Numbered from the stretch's first letter, positions 44,971 to 60,720 are shown. The stretch is DNA of 64,000 nt from Eriocheir sinensis (GCF_024679095.1 NC_066553.1:3275494-3339493); one strand, 5' to 3'. Translations and numbers: made by a program. The notes: a model not told the origin generated them from the sequence alone.

Positions 44971-46639
44971 CGGCAAACAGTATCAGTTGGCCGTGGACTG
45001 TTTTATCGGGGCTCGCTGCTTCGCCCCCTCGTGCCCGTAAAAGCCAAATGGGGTGCGGCGGTAGTTTGGGTGAATTGCTACATGGAACGTTTATTTTCCT
45101 ATTAAACGCGCGACAACATTCCGATTTCCGACCAACGTTTTTTTTTTCAATCGGTGTCGCGTTTTCTCTTTCACGTGAAGCTCTTTTTCCAGTCACTAAA
45201 TCGACTAGGTTGTGTCTCTCGTTTGTCATCAAGGTTGTAATCGGCTCTCGTCACCCGTCGTTACCTCCAATAAAGATGTATATATATAATTTTTTTAAAA
45301 TAATCGTGAAGTTGGAATATTTGATCCTTTGCGGTATTCATGATAAGGAGGAAAACAAGTGATTCTCGGTGATTTTTCTTCACTTAGGCAAAAAGAGGCT
45401 TACTTTGCTCACGTTGAATAAGATATCTGCATTTTTTTTAAACTGATTATATATTTAATAATTTGCAGGATTTATTTCTTTACATTTTTTTCGTTGTTTT
45501 AGTTGAGTTTGTTGCCAGCCTTCCGCCCTTCCTGACCCTAGGTTAGGTCCGCGTCCCTCAGTGTTAAGCTGCTTTAATAATTGCAAGCGACCACTGTGTC
45601 TCTGTTTCTATTTTACATCTGCACAGATTTAGGTTATTTACTCATTATAATTTGTCTAGACCGGCAAACAGAATGAAACGCATAAGATGGCAAGATATGG
45701 CGAAACTCTGAGCAGCGCGCTTGAAAGAATATATTTTTATGATAAAAGTTCGTCGTGTTTGTAATTGTATTTGCTGTCTATTATTAGTTACCAATGACAG
45801 ACATTGCGGATAATACAGGATTTTCAATGTTTTATTTTTGTCCTTGGGTGTATTGTGGCTTCAGGATGCGAAACCTTAATTTCCGTAACTTCCTCTGTGC
45901 TTTGAACTGAACCTCATTACCCACGTGAACAATTACATTTCCTTACTGCCATGTCATTTCTGTCGGGTCCGTTGTTTATTTTGAGAAAAAAATAGCAGTG
46001 TTTTTCCTTTGCCGACCCACTCTGCTGTCAAATGGTGACTCATTTTATTTCCAATGTATTGCAACAAAAATTATATAAAAGAAAGCGTATTTATAGAAGT
46101 TCTTCGCAAATTTGCTTGTGAGTTTGTGGAATGTCGCTCAAAATGCTCCAAATGCAATTAGACGGTTCGGCTTTACTTATCACGTGCTGGTGTTTACCTA
46201 AACTCTTTTTGCGCATGACATATTTTAGGGAGAAAACTGTTACATGTAAATGAAGCAAGTTAAATTAATCGCTTCGCTGGATATCGACAAGCGTGGTGCC
46301 ACCTGATCCAAGCTGGGGCAAGAACCCGCACCGAGGTGTTCTGCTGGCAGCATTTTGCAGCGCTCACAGTGGCCAGAAACTACTTGTGGAAAGACTTAAG
46401 ATCGCGGCTTTTTTTAGCATACTTTTCTGGTTAGTAAACAATATCATGGAAAGCTCCATGCGCACAGACAAAGCGCTTCAAGAACCGGTAAGTTGTTCCA
46501 CGTCTGTAACAACAGTACAATTAAAAAAACTATTCTTTTTGGGTATTTTGTTATTATTCATATGTTATTATGGAGTAACTAAGTGAAACCACATCAAACG
46601 ACCACCAAGAGTTTACGTTTCTGCCATAGCGAATGTTTA

Positions 46640-47480
46640 GTTGGAGGAAATGACGGTTGAGTTTGTATTGGAATGAATCAGTCGTGTTGCACTGAACCTC
46701 TGAACGTGGAAGTTTTTTCCATTCTCGTGCTACAAAATCGTTTCCACTTTGAGTTTTGTGTCATTATTTCTCGTTGGAGGAATGTATCTATCTTAAGCAA
46801 TTTGGATTTGTTCACATTATTAGACTCTATAAGCACTTTGAAACGTTCTATTAGTTTTCCTCGGAGGTGACGTTTCTCGAAAGAATATGTTGAGATGAGA
46901 GCTTTTTGTCGTAAGGTTTGTTGCGCAAGGAGATCACCTTTGTTACCCTGACACTTATCTAGTATATAATTAAAGGGCATCTCCTATCTATCAGACTAAA
47001 CTGAAGCTTTATATAAATCTTCATGGAGGATTTGTCTGTTTTGGATGGAAAGGACCAAGTCATCAACCTTTGCAAATTTAGTAATTAAACTATTTTGTCC
47101 ATTATAGACGTCATTGATGTAAATTATGAACCGTATTGGGTCAAAAACTGAGGGCTTGGGGACACCACCTGTTACAGTTGTATCACCAAATTACCTGTAC
47201 CCTCAGCATGAACACTTGGGATCAATGTTATGTAGTTTATAGGCACGGCGCATCAAGATGTATCACGAGAGGAGTTTTAGAACGTGCTCCACAAAACGTC
47301 CGAGGCTGTATACCGAGCCCTGCTTAAAGTAGACAACGATCACTGGCAACCCAGGAGTCTGGGAATGCTGCAGTTGGTTAGTAATTACCCGGTATTTTTG
47401 CCTCCCTTCTTAATGATCGGCGTCGCTTTATCCAGGTTTCAATCAGCAGGGAATGTTCCCTATCGCAGTGACATATTAAA
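46640..47480 (-). mobile_element. Decayed non-LTR retrotransposon (Jockey/CR1-like RT remnants)
   Basis: Minus-strand pieces: KATPIIKKGGKNTG (near 47.40 kb), DPIRFIIYINDV and LITKFAKVDDLVLSIQN (near 47.1 kb, a corrupted FADD region), then FNYILDKCQGNKG and the downstream block TYSFEKRHLRGKLIERFKVL. The order and motifs match the reverse transcriptase and its C-terminal extension in Jockey/CR1-type LINEs. Stops and frameshifts make it non-functional. The subfamily is not resolved. Confidence 0.8.
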
Positions 47481-47989
47481 TTAGGATGGGAGATATGGGA
47501 GGTAATTGAGTATCTCACTTTTTGTATCCAGGCATTTTAGAATATATGCACTATCAGGTCCTGGACTTTTATTTTAAGCGATCGGAGTGCATATTTTGGT
47601 AGATATTCTAAAAAAGATGGGCATAGTATGAATGGAATTTTTATCAACACTTGTCACACGTGTTTTATATCGATAATGTGACAGCGAATACGTCCTCAGT
47701 GAATAAAGAGGCATTGTATTGCCGTTTTTCATAAAGTATGGCGTATTGCTCGAGGAACCTGCCAGTGTCTGAGCCACGGCACTGCGGCACACAGCCTGCG
47801 AGGGCCAATGTTGGGGGTGGATTTATAGACTGATCCTGTCTGGGTGTGATTATTTAAATTCTGAATCATATGGAGTGCGTTCACAAGTGGTTGGAAAATA
47901 GTAATATATTTCTCTATGATCTCTGGTAATTATCGTACCCAGAATTATATGATTGACCCTCTATATGGGTCGAATTACAAGACATTTAG

Positions 47990-48480
47990 CCGCCCAAGAA
48001 CACTTATTTTCCAAGGCTTTCGTAGGAGTTTGGGGAATTTCCAGGAGTAGTTGTATGACCCTTCTTCTATACCGTGAACCTAAGAAAACACTCATTAGAA
48101 CCCAACTGATCCCCTACTTTAAAATAGGATCGTTTTATAAAACATTTTGCCACCCAAGAACACTTATTTGCCAAGGCTTTCGTAGGAGTTTGGGGCAGTT
48201 CCAGGAGTAGTTGTATGACCCTTCTTCTATACCGTGAACCTAAGAAAACACTCATTAGAACCCAATTGATCCTCTACTTTAAAATAGGATCGTTTTATGA
48301 CATTTCGCCACCCAAGAACACTTATTTGCCAAGGCTTTCGTAGGAGTTTGGGGCAGTTCCAGGAGTAGTTGTATGACCCTGGTGGTAGTTTGACCGTTCC
48401 TCTGTACCATGAACCTAAAAACACTCATTAGAACCCGAATGACCCCCTCTTTGACTTTTAGAAATAGCTGATGTGAGAAG
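47990..48480 (+). repeat. Tandem array of ~160-bp units
   Basis: Three units marked by CGCCCAAGAA or CACCCAAGAA at 47991, 48151 and 48309, each with AAGGCTTTCGTAGGAGTTTG and a GAACCTAAGAAAACACTCAT block. The right flank (GAACCCGAATGACCCCCTCT, then a GAAATAG-like stretch) resembles the right flank of the array at 52.5-53.6 kb. Confidence 0.9.
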
Positions 48481-49139
48481 CGAGTGTCTTATAATATGAT
48501 CCTATATCAGCTTGCCCTACGATAAGGTCTTTGTCTCTGGACCCGCTTTTCTACGAGTACACTATTCGTCCGATGGTGTAGCTTTTTTAACCTTCTCTCT
48601 GCAGACCGGATGCCAATCGGTGACCGTGTCGTGTCCCAAATTTTCGCATTGAGACCCTGGAATCAATTCTGGCCTCGGAGACTCCCTACAAACTCGACCA
48701 ATCTCACGTCCATAACAAGAACCGTGTAACCGTGCAAGAGCAGTGAGTAGCGGGCCTTTTTTTCTTTTTTTTCTTTGCGCCCTTGAGCTGTCTCCTTAGC
48801 TGTAAAAAAAAAAAAAAAAAAAAAAAACATTGCAAGTCAGGTACATCAGTATAATGTTTTCCTTCTCACAACTAACCTTCTCTAAATAACGAATATGTCA
48901 CGGAAACAGTTTCACTAAATTTTCATAGAGCCAGACACACATTTGTATAGTTTCTTCCTTCATCTAAACATCACTGGTTATAAGTAAATTCACCCGATGT
49001 TACTATTATTGGGTGACTCAAGAAAGAGGTGCTCGCGGCCCGCCAAGCCACGGAGCCGTAATAAATTGTAGAGGAAGGCCCAGGAAGCGTCGCGTCCTTC
49101 CCCGAACTTGTTTTTTCCGTGTACATCAGACTGGAACGT

Positions 49140-49178
<39 letters not shown>

Positions 49179-49233
49179 TTTTTGTGTGTATGTATATATG
49201 TTTGTAATAGATAGATAGATAGTTAGATAGGTA

Positions 49234-49290
<57 letters not shown>

Positions 49291-49420
49291 GGAAAGGAAA
49301 GGAAAGGAAAGGAAAGGAAAGGAAAGGAAAGGAGAAGAGAAGAGAAGAGAAGAAAAAAGAACAGAAAAGAAAAGAAAAGAAAAGAAAAGAGAGAAAAAGG
49401 GAAGAGAAAGAAAGAGAGAG
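49140..49420 (+). repeat. (TG)n, (GATA)n, (AG)n and (GGAAA)n cluster
   Basis: (TG)n 49141-49173, GATA units 49207-49230, (AG)n 49237-49281, then about ten GGAAA units to 49332 and purine-rich AGAAA repeats to about 49420. Confidence 0.93.
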
Positions 49421-49629
49421 GAGGAAAAAGACGATATTACTGGACTCCAAGTAACCGATCTTCCCAAAAGTGATACCACCTACCACCACCACCCCCTCCC
49501 CCACCGCCACCACCACCGCCACCTCCGGCCAGCGTTGTAAAGAGCCTCCTCCTGTTTATGCCACATTGATGAGGTTAAAGTTTATGGCGGGAAGACGTGA
49601 CCAGGCCTAAGCAGGGGGTCGGGAGTGAT

Positions 49630-51440
<1,811 letters not shown>

Positions 51441-51486
51441 CTCCCACGCGTCTTTCTATTAGTGGCGTAGCGTGACGATGCGAGAG

Positions 51487-51489
<3 letters not shown>

Positions 51490-51534
<45 letters not shown>

Positions 51535-51550
51535 AGGGAGAGGGAGAGGG
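51490..51550 (+). repeat. (AG)n and (GGAGA)n microsatellites
   Basis: (AG)n followed by about five GGGAGA units. Confidence 0.9.
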
Positions 51551-51654
51551 AAGACACAGGGGGCTTGTTTGTAGTATTTTTCCCACCGCAAGACGTAAAA
51601 TAAGTTGCAAAAGTTAAGTTAGCGGAGTGTGTTGTATTTGTGTTTTCATGTTCT

Positions 51655-51659
<5 letters not shown>

Positions 51660-51708
<49 letters not shown>
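51660..51708 (+). repeat. (GT)n microsatellite
   Basis: About 24 units, immediately before the SINE head. Confidence 0.93.
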
Positions 51709-51711
<3 letters not shown>

Positions 51712-51713
<2 letters not shown>

Positions 51714-52048
51714 GGCGGTGGCTGAACGGATAACAAGACGGCCCCGCGTTCAGGAGGACGCGAGTTCAATCCCCGCCCGGTGCCACCAAGCTGGGATTTT
51801 TCAGCCGCCGCCGAGTGGCTTAAAACTACCCACATGCTGTCCAGAAGACCACCTATCAACCCGGACTCTAGATTCAAGTATTAAAGATGAGCTCCGGGAG
51901 GGCAGCATGAGCCAATGCAAGATGGCGCCACTATAAACACTCGCCTGCGCCAGAACGGGCTGGGCCGACCATCAGGACCCACCGGGAAGAAGCCTACCGG
52001 CGCAAGAGGCCAAGACGTAAAAAACAACAACAACAACAACAACACCAA
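51712..52048 (+). repeat. tRNA-derived SINE with (AAC)n tail
   Basis: The head has TGGCTGAACGG (A box) near 51719 and GAGTTCAATCCCC (B box) near 51763. The body of about 240 bp includes GCCGCCGCCGAGTGGCTTAA and AAGATGGCGCCACTATAAAC, and the element ends in an (AAC)n tail at 52025-52043. Head, body and tail make it a nearly complete SINE. Confidence 0.88.
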
Positions 52049-52504
52049 AAAAAAAACGACAACAGATATTTAAAGCACTGAGTAAGTAAATATTCTCATG
52101 ACGCGAGCAAATCTTACGTATAGAATAATGAAAGAAGAAAAGAAGAAAAGAGGAATATGAAGAAGACGTCGGAAGAGAAAAAGGGATGGATGGAGAGAGA
52201 GAAGGGAGAAAAGGGAGGAAAAAATGGGACGGGTGGAGTGACGTGGGTGTCTTACGTATATGATAATCTGCAATCATCATCACAACCTTGACCTGATTGT
52301 GGCGAAGTGCGAGAAGGTCCACACTCACTCACACACGGAGGAGCTTTGTTTGCCTGCAAGTCACAGCGGCGGCGCGGCGGATGTTGAAGTGGAGTGTCCT
52401 TTGTTGTCTCCCAGCCGTCGGAACCCCTGTGGCTGTGTCTGGCGAGAAGGCTGATAAATGCGTGCAGCCGGCATGTTACCCACTCAAGACTCCATGCTTA
52501 AACA

Positions 52505-53600
52505 TTTCGGCGCCCAAGCACATATTTGACAAGGCTTTCGTAAGAGTTTTGGGCATTTTCGGGAGTGGTTCTATGATCCTTTTGGTGGTCAGACCCTTCT
52601 TCTGTACCATGAACCTAAAGAAACACACATTTGACAAGGCTTTCGTAGGAGTTGACGGCATTTCCAGGGGTAGTTTTATGACCCTGGTGGTAGTCCGAAT
52701 TTTCTTCTGTACCATGAACCTAAAGAAACACATATTTGACAAGGCTTTCGTAAGAATTTTGATAATTTCCGGGAGTAGTTTTGTGATCCTTTTGGTAGCC
52801 CGACCTTCTGTAGCATGAACCTAAAGAAACACACGTTTGACAAGGCTTTTGTAGGAGTTTTGGGCATTTCCAGGGGTAGTTTTATGACCCTGGTGGTGGT
52901 CTGACCTGTCTTCTGTACCATGAACCTAAAGAAACACACATGGTTGACAAGGATTTCGTAGGAGTTGACAACATTTCCAGGGGTAGTTTTATGACCCTGG
53001 TGGTAGTCTGACTTTTCTCCTGTACCATGAACCTAAAAAATCGCTCATTAGAATTCTTAAACATTTCGGTGCCCAAACACACATGGTTGACAAGGCTTTC
53101 GTAAGAGTTTTGGGCATTTCTATGGGTACTTTTATGACCCTGGTGGTGGTCTGACCTGTCTTCTGTACCATAAACCTAAAGAAACACACATGGTTGACAA
53201 GGATTTCGTAGGAGTTGACAGCATTTCCAAGGGTAGTTTTATGACCCTGGTGGTAGTCTGACCTGTCTTCTGTACCATGAACCTAAAGAAACACACATGG
53301 TTGACAAGAATTTCGTAGGAGTTTTGGGCATTTCCAGGGGTAGTTTTATGACCCAGGTGGTAGTCTGACTTTTCTTCTGTACCGTGAACCTAAAGAAACA
53401 CACATTTGACAAGGCTTTCGTAGGAGTTTTGAGCATTTCCAAGGGTAGTTTTATGATCCGTTTGGTAGTCAGACCCTTCTTCTGTACCGTGAACCTAAAG
53501 AAACACACAATTGACAAGGCTTTCGTAGGAGTTGACGGCATTTCCAGGGGTAGTTTTATGACCCTGGTGGTAGTCTGACTTTTCTTCTGTACCATGAACC
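52505..53600 (+). repeat. Tandem array of ten ~105-bp units
   Basis: Each unit contains GAACCTAAAGAAACACAC, then TTTGACAAGGCTTTCGTAGG, then GGCATTTCCAGGGGTAGTTT and TATGACCCTGGTGGTAGTCT. GAACCTAAAG-type motifs occur at 52611, 52716, 52817, 52922, 53029, 53172, 53279, 53386, 53491 and 53596, mostly 101-107 bp apart; one interval is 143 bp and includes an AACATTTCGGTGCCCAA insert like the array's left flank. The units share blocks with the 48-kb array. Confidence 0.93.
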
Positions 53601-54266
53601 TAAAAGAACGCTCATTAGAACCCAATTGGTCTCTTTTTGGGCCTTTGGGAATAGTAGTTGTGAGAGGTGGAAGGGTCTAACAATGCCGACCTCTAACAGG
53701 GCTGGCAGGAGGGTGCACGGACATCCCCCCGCCGCCACCGTGGAGGCAGGCGAGGAGGCAGCCATTTTGGGGCCATGAAGGAGCACCGCAAGTTATTTTT
53801 TTAAGGTTCCGTGAAATGGCAACGTGTCTTTTTTTCTCAAGTTTTCGTGAAAGCGCATCAATTTTTATTTTTGAGGTTCCCCGAAAGTGCGTCGTAAAGT
53901 TTTTTTTTATTAACCACTCATTCAGTTTTGTAGGTTGCATGGAAAATTGTATCGCACGTTTTTCAGGCGCCATCAATGAAAACCGCCATTTGTTTGTATT
54001 AGATTACATGAAAAAAGAAATAACTCACTTTTTTGTATTAGATTCCGTGAAAAAAACAACAACAGCATCGCATATCTTCCAGTAATTAAGTTTGGACGTG
54101 GTCTGGCAGTCATCAATGTGCAGTACTTCCATTACGAGACTTTTTTTATGAATAACTGCTTGGAGGTTCAGCACAGATATACGAAGTGAATAACGAAGGA
54201 TAGGAGAGCGTCAAGACAGTGCTATATATGCTTACACTTGTCGATCACAAATCCATTAAGAACTAG

Positions 54267-54530
54267 GCAGTACATAAGAACATAAGAGCGTAGGAGTCTA
54301 CAAGAGGCCGGTAGACATGTACGAGACAGCTCCATTGAACCTAAGCTCCCGTGTATCTAACCCCACCTAATATCCCTGTCCATGAATTTATCTAATCTAT
54401 TTTTGAATGTGACAATTGTATTGGCACTCACCACATGACTGCTAAGCCTATTCCACTCATCCACCACTCTGTTAGTTAAACAATTTTTGCCTATGTCCCT
54501 GTTGAATCTGTAACAACTATCTGCGAAAGG
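54267..54530 (+). repeat. Dispersed repeat beginning ACATAAGAACATAAGAG
   Basis: The start, ACATAAGAACATAAGAGCG and then TAGGAGTCTACAAGAGGCCGG, and the LINE-like remnant downstream (encoding VTIVLALTT-type and LFHSSTTLLVKQF in shifted frames on the plus strand) resemble a repeat seen widely in decapod genomes (recalled, not searched). Confidence 0.6.
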
Positions 54531-56223
54531 TTATTATTATTATTTTTGTTTACATTAAAGGAAATAGCTCAAGGGAAAAAAAGGAGATCCCCCCCCGCAA
54601 AACACTGCCCCTATAAAAAGAGTTTAGAAGAGTGCCCAAAGGAGACTCTTTTTCGGGAGGAGAAGAGAAGAAACCCTAGATGAATCCTACTCTTTTTGAC
54701 GTATAAATTGACGTATGTGTTTCTCTCTACGTTACCGTTAAATGAAATAAAATAACACGAAATGGGAGCAAAACGTGGGCACGAGGCTGCATAAACGGCA
54801 GCACGCGTGTGAACTATTGGACAATTGTATAAACAAAAAGTGTATGTGTATATTTCTCTTCCATTTCAGGTGAATGAATATGGAGAGGCGCACTGCCGGG
54901 CCGCGCCTATAGGGGGTGAGTACTGTTGTTGTTGATGTTGTCTTTGTTGATGTAGTTATTGTTGTCGTTATTACTACTGTCATTGTTATTGTTGTTGTTA
55001 TAATTTTAGTACGTTCAAATATACATCTGATCTGGGCACCCTCTACTGGCCACTTCTTTCCGCGAGTCGAGATATGCGTGAGACTGTCGCGTGTTACTGC
55101 TATCATTTGTATTGTTATTGTTGTCAGAATTTGTTCGGGCGAAATTTTCAACTATTCTGTGCATATCGCATATCGCGAAGTGCGAAGAAGGATTCGGTTT
55201 CATGGAAAGGATTGGTTGTTGGAAGCTGGGCTTTTAGGAGGAGATTGGAGGTCTTTACAAGGAAGAATGGTGTGTAGGTGGAGTGTTGTCAAGAATTTTG
55301 CCGAAATTATACCAAAGAGATGTGCAGGATAGCATCGTGGAAACAAGAATGTTAGCGGAAACGGCAGTGTAGTCACCCAAGTTCTACGGGTGTGGAGCTT
55401 GTGGTCCTTTTTGCAAGCTTTTTAGAATTTTGTTGAAAAGTGTACATCTTTTCGGTCGGCGACTGTCGCTCGTTGTCCCGCTCACTGGCCGTGTACTATA
55501 TAGTAATTAATATTGAGGTTAAGCTGCAGTGCTCCACCCGCTAGTAACTTTATCCTGTTCGATGCAGGGCACCCCGAAAGTTTGTTACTCCGAAGGTCAC
55601 AGTTTTCATTTGGGCAACATTCATTGAGCCTAAGTTTTACTTTAAAGCAATTTTGAGTCTCAAACACGTATTCAAGTTTGTGTAGGTCTGTAACATCTAT
55701 AGGATATTTTTTTATGGCTGACTGTATGGCTGTCACGGGCGGAATTTTGAGCACGTATTATCTGTGCTTGCTTGACACATCTATGTATTCCCCGCTCCTC
55801 ATGCCAGTGCAGTCTCTTCGAGGTTAGGGCTAATGGGCTGCCCGTGATGGCAATCAAGAATAGTTTGAAAACCGGAGCTTGACATCGGAGCTCGGCGTTA
55901 ACAACTTCCTCTCTCTGAATATCACACGTCTTTGGTGATAACTACGTATTTTCTTGAGTGTTTCCTATAACGCCAGTAGGTTCTTTTGAGGGTTCTGGTT
56001 GATGGCCCCAGCTCGTTAGTGGCGCAGGCGGATTATATTTTAAGTGGATGCCGTGATTCATGAACTGCATGGTTCGCTGAAGTAAAGGTTGATTGAGGAT
56101 CTGGACAACATGGTTAATCTTCCGAGGCGAGTTGAATCCCTTTTCAAGGTTCTAAGAGATAGACATGCATACAAAAAAGTAGAGTTATTCTGATCTGGAA
56201 TGTTTTAATTGTGTAGTGAATAT

Positions 56224-56255
56224 GTAGCAGCCACCACTTGAGCGGTGGCTGCTAC
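56224..56255. other. Perfect 12-bp stem-loop
   Basis: GTAGCAGCCACC, an 8-base loop ACTTGAGC, then the exact complement GGTGGCTGCTAC, followed by AAATAAAA. No gene to which it would belong is recognised. Confidence 0.8.
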
Positions 56256-57689
56256 AAATAAAACCCACTTTTTGTCCAGAGGAATGTCTTGTTGTCTTTC
56301 TGAAACAGCTGAAGAAAAGAATCGAACGGCATTGGATGACATTTTGCAGTTAAAGACTGACAAAGTAAGTATGAGGATGAAAGTCCATCCCCGGCTCTCA
56401 CTGTTGCGGTGTCACGTTCGTAAAAAAAAAAGTCCACCGATCAGCGCTAAAGACTTGCTGGCGGGCTGCCTTCGAGGGATGAGTCTGTCGCTTCTGTGGG
56501 TGAGGGTTAAAGAACTTGCCGAATTCACTTCCACTGGCAAACCACACGAATCTTACTTCCAAAATGTACGAAAGGAGGCAATGAAATCAGGGGAAGAAAT
56601 ATACTGAAGCCATTACTTTTGCTGTCACTCGTTATTCTGTCAGCGTGTAAGAATGAACGCAGTGCATTTTCATCCACTGAAGTTCCAATGTGGTGAACAG
56701 AGTCGTATAGGTGGAGGCAGGGCGAGGGATGATATTATTCTCATGAGGTTTCTTGTCTGATGAGACATTGTCACACTTACCTCATTTCGTAAGGATTGTC
56801 TTCATAGCGATCTATTGTTAGGGGCCATTGAGATTGAAACAGTCGCCCGGAGGAGCCAGTATGCAGGCTGACAGCATACAGTATGAATCTCAGCATACAG
56901 CAAAAACCTCAACATACAGCATTAATCTCATTTTCTGCTGCTCACGGCCACTCCTCCTGGGCCTGGATGGGTTGAACTGGGCCAAACGGTTCCTCGACTT
57001 GATGATCCTTCTCCAGTTAAGTGACTTTCAGTGGGAGGGAGAGTGTCCTTAGTAGCCGAGGTCCCGATGCAGCGGCTCGAGATGAGTGACATTTTTGTAT
57101 AGCTTCTAAGCAGACAAATAGCAACTTCCTGAGATAAAAAAAAAAAAAAAAACCCGATGGTTGTGGGTCGAAAGGGAGAGTGCCAGGATATGTATCTCAG
57201 TGTTTTCCTTCTCATTGTTGAGCAGTATTTTTGGGGTTTACGTTTTGGAGCTGGATGGGTCTCACTCGCAATGACACTGTTTTAACTGCTGATCGTGTTC
57301 GAACAAATGCTTTTTCATTCCGTCACCTTTAGTTGACATTTTCCAGGACCCGGTCCCTTACAGCCTACAGTTCTGTGATTGTGAAGTATCAAGTGTCCAT
57401 AGAAGGCACTTTGCCCAACAGATCTGTTATCTGGTTCATACAACCATTTTCTCCTACTAGAGAGTTTTCTTACCCTTTTGCCTCTTGATTAGTCTTGATT
57501 ATTCAGAGGCTAAAATCTGGGCAATGAATCAAACCTTCAGCAAGAAACTCAAAACATTGATATTGCTCCAGGTGCTCCTGTGGTGAAATTGTGTGCGTGA
57601 AATGGAAAATATAAATGTGAAATCAGATTGTCTGCGGCCACGGGACGAAAAGGAAAAAAAAAAGAGTCCCATTTGTTGGAAATTGAAGG

Positions 57690-58500
57690 CCTCATCATCT
57701 TCATCTATTATTAGTCTTCTGAAGGACTAAAGTCTTTCCCAACATTTTTCACTTCCATCCATCTGATACTTATGCACTCAATCCTGCTCCGTTAAATGCT
57801 CAAATTTCATCACTCCACCTGGTCCGCTGTTTGCCCTGACGTGTCCTGCGATGTTCATTTATTATCAGTTTTACGCATGCCCAAGTGTATTTCTTATTCT
57901 TTATTGTCCTTAGAATATCTTTGACCTTTGTCTGTTTCTGAATTAATGATGCCTGCCTGCGTCCAGTCTTTCCGTGTATTACCCAGAATATTAAATTTTT
58001 TGCGATCCGCAGCTTTCTCTCAAACTTCCTCTAAGGCGCCAAGGTCTTGAGCCATATGGTAGGACTGGCAAGACACGCTGATTGCACCGTTCTCTCCAGG
58101 GATTCGTTATATTGTTTTCCAAAAGTCCTCCATTCAATTGTTATTCTCTTTCTGATATTTTCTCGTTGCCTGTGTTTGCGCCAATTGTTGGTCCTTGATT
58201 GTGTTCCATCATTCTCAAATATTTCGTTTTCGATCATCAAACACTACTTAGTTTCCTTTATATTCATCTTCAGACCACCGCTCAGACTTTGGGTGGTTTC
58301 TCTATCATTCTTTATGACAACTTTTCTTCAGAATATCTTTGTTAAGACTGTCATCTACGAGTCTAAGGTTCTTAAGGGATTCAACATATATCTAGATCTC
58401 TATGAAACCTTGCTCAAATCTCTACAGTGCTTTTTAAACGAGTCGAAAATACTTTTGGTGTTGTGTCACCTTTAATGACATTTTTTTCCTTAAAATTTTC
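57690..58500 (-). mobile_element. Decayed non-LTR retrotransposon fragment
   Basis: On the minus strand the pieces AETTQSLSGGLKMNIKETK, YNESLERTVQSACLASPTIW and RKKFNILGNTRKDWTQAGI follow in order, resembling the region after the reverse transcriptase catalytic centre in LINE-type elements whose C-terminal domain carries an LERTVxSACLxGPTxW-like block. Stops and frameshifts occur throughout. Confidence 0.65.
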
Positions 58501-58830
58501 TCTGTTTTCTTTCGTACTTTAATGGTTGCCGTGCTGTCTATAACATAGTCCAACACCTTTGTCTACGGTTCATCCACGCTCTGCCTCACGAATATGTATA
58601 AAGGATTTTCTAGCCGATTAAGATGGTTTTTGGTGTGAATCTAGTGTTGTACTTATCTTTATCATTTTAAGGATAAGCTTGTAGGTTACGAGAAAGATAA
58701 ATTTATAGGTATTTTTCCCAGGATCTTGACTCTGCCAGCATTTTGTATGTAGTTGAAACAACTTCTTAAAATACAAAATTGCGAGAATCTTTAAGTTTGT
58801 TGTTAATACATCTTCTGTTTTCCCGCGACC

Positions 58831-59195
<365 letters not shown>

Positions 59196-60239
59196 ATGGT
59201 AGTGGTCACAGTGTCATGGATCAATATGAGGCTGTAATTGGGAATCGTCTCACTGGTTGTCAATAATATCAAACGCATGGACTTAATTAAAGTAAAATTC
59301 AAAGATGCGATGGTGCGTAGTACGAAAAATATAGTTGCATAGTCTTAGCAGCAGCAGCAGTAGTAAGGTTGTAGTAGTAAGGTACACTAGTCAGGCTGGG
59401 GTGAGCAGCAATGTTATTATCGTTATTACTTCGGATAATCCGCCGCGTCGTGTTTCCTTGCCGCTGGAAGAGTGTATCTTTATTAATCTGCTCAAGCTGT
59501 GATGCATGCAGCCTGTTTCCCATTTTAAAGAATAACAATAAGGGCATTTATATTTTAGCCTTGTACTCGTCCTCTTCGTCTTGCCAAGTGGACGCTGGAG
59601 TGCCACTTTGTGACATACAGATATGGTTTGCTGGTAAATCACTGGTGTAGATTTCAACGATAGGCCAAGAATCCAGGTTTCACAGTTTCCCCAGGCATCA
59701 CACTGGACACTGTGAGATATCATACCCCTTATGCCTCACTTTTTGGTGTACGTGCTCGTAGAATCGTTACAGGCTTTTCACACAAGGTATTTCTCAGTAG
59801 TTATAATACAGCTGCTTCCCAGGACCCCTTGGGAGTTGCCGGAAACACATTTTGCCGATACTTTCCATTTAGCAAAGCTGCAGTTTCGAGAGGAGCTGTT
59901 CGGCATGTCTTCCCGTCGCCCTCTGCCAGCCGTGCAATATTTATACCAGTATTCGCGGGCGGCTCCATATTCGATGCTGGTGCCGGATTTGTGGCAGTCC
60001 TCCCCGAGTCTTCCCGTTCTGGCGCCCTTCATTCTCCAGCATCAGTATTCACCGCGGGGCTCTCTAAAATTCTTTGAGCAATACAGACGAATTGCTCCCT
60101 GCCGCTGGGTTGTTTTAACTTGTACTCTGGTTTCTAGGCAGTGCTGTGCGCCCTGTAGGATTTTACGAGTACATACCATGGCATTTTTTATGTTCTTGGG
60201 TTGTTAGTGTTCACCAAAACAAGTGGCGGTCTGGCGGCC

Positions 60240-60720
60240 TTTTGGGGGGATTTTACCCTCGCCTCTGTCCATGGCAAAGAGGAGGCATCTCGTCCTCCCT
60301 CATTCTGTCCCCTTCCGCACAGGGCCTTGCACCACACCGTGCGATCCGCACTCTACAGTGTGTAGCAAAGCTGGTGGAAGAACTTAACTTTCACCACCAG
60401 GATGGGGGAGATCACGGCTGCGGCTGAGCACCCTTGGTCGTACCCCAACATCGCCTCACTGCTCACCTCCGTCGCATTGACTCTTGGCCCTTTAGAGGGT
60501 GAAAACCTACTATCCCAGGACACAGGGAAAGTTTGACATCCGTTTTATCACAGTCTGCCTGTCCCAGGTTTCACCAAGTGTCAGTAATCGACAAGCCCTA
60601 AAGGGAGGATAAACAGCTGCATGGGCAGTGCTCCGACATGCCCCGGCCGGGATCAGACACAGACCCTGGGGTTCGCAGCTAGGCGTGCTTACCACTACAC
60701 CAATGGTGGGCCAAGCAGCC
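60240..60720 (-). repeat. tRNA-derived SINE, minus orientation
   Basis: The right end shows GGTTCGCAGCTAGGCGTGCT and ACCACTACACCAATGGTGGG, an inverted tRNA-like head, degenerate at the B box. The body (CACCTCCGTCGCATTGACTC, CAGGACACAGGGAAAGTT, GACAAGCCCTAAAGGGAGGA) aligns block by block with the element at 25.37-25.69 kb. Confidence 0.7.

Noticed and set aside
52255..52290. Minus-strand LQIIIY followed by GTAAGA, resembling the end of nAChR exon 2 (QIID)
   Set aside because: The upstream sequence in any frame lacks ERPV, LTL or other exon 2 residues.
55482..55857. Minus-strand frames with CCPNENCDLRSNKLSGCP and HWHEERGIHRC
   Set aside because: They look like possible retroelement debris, but I could not assign them to any family with enough residues to support a call.
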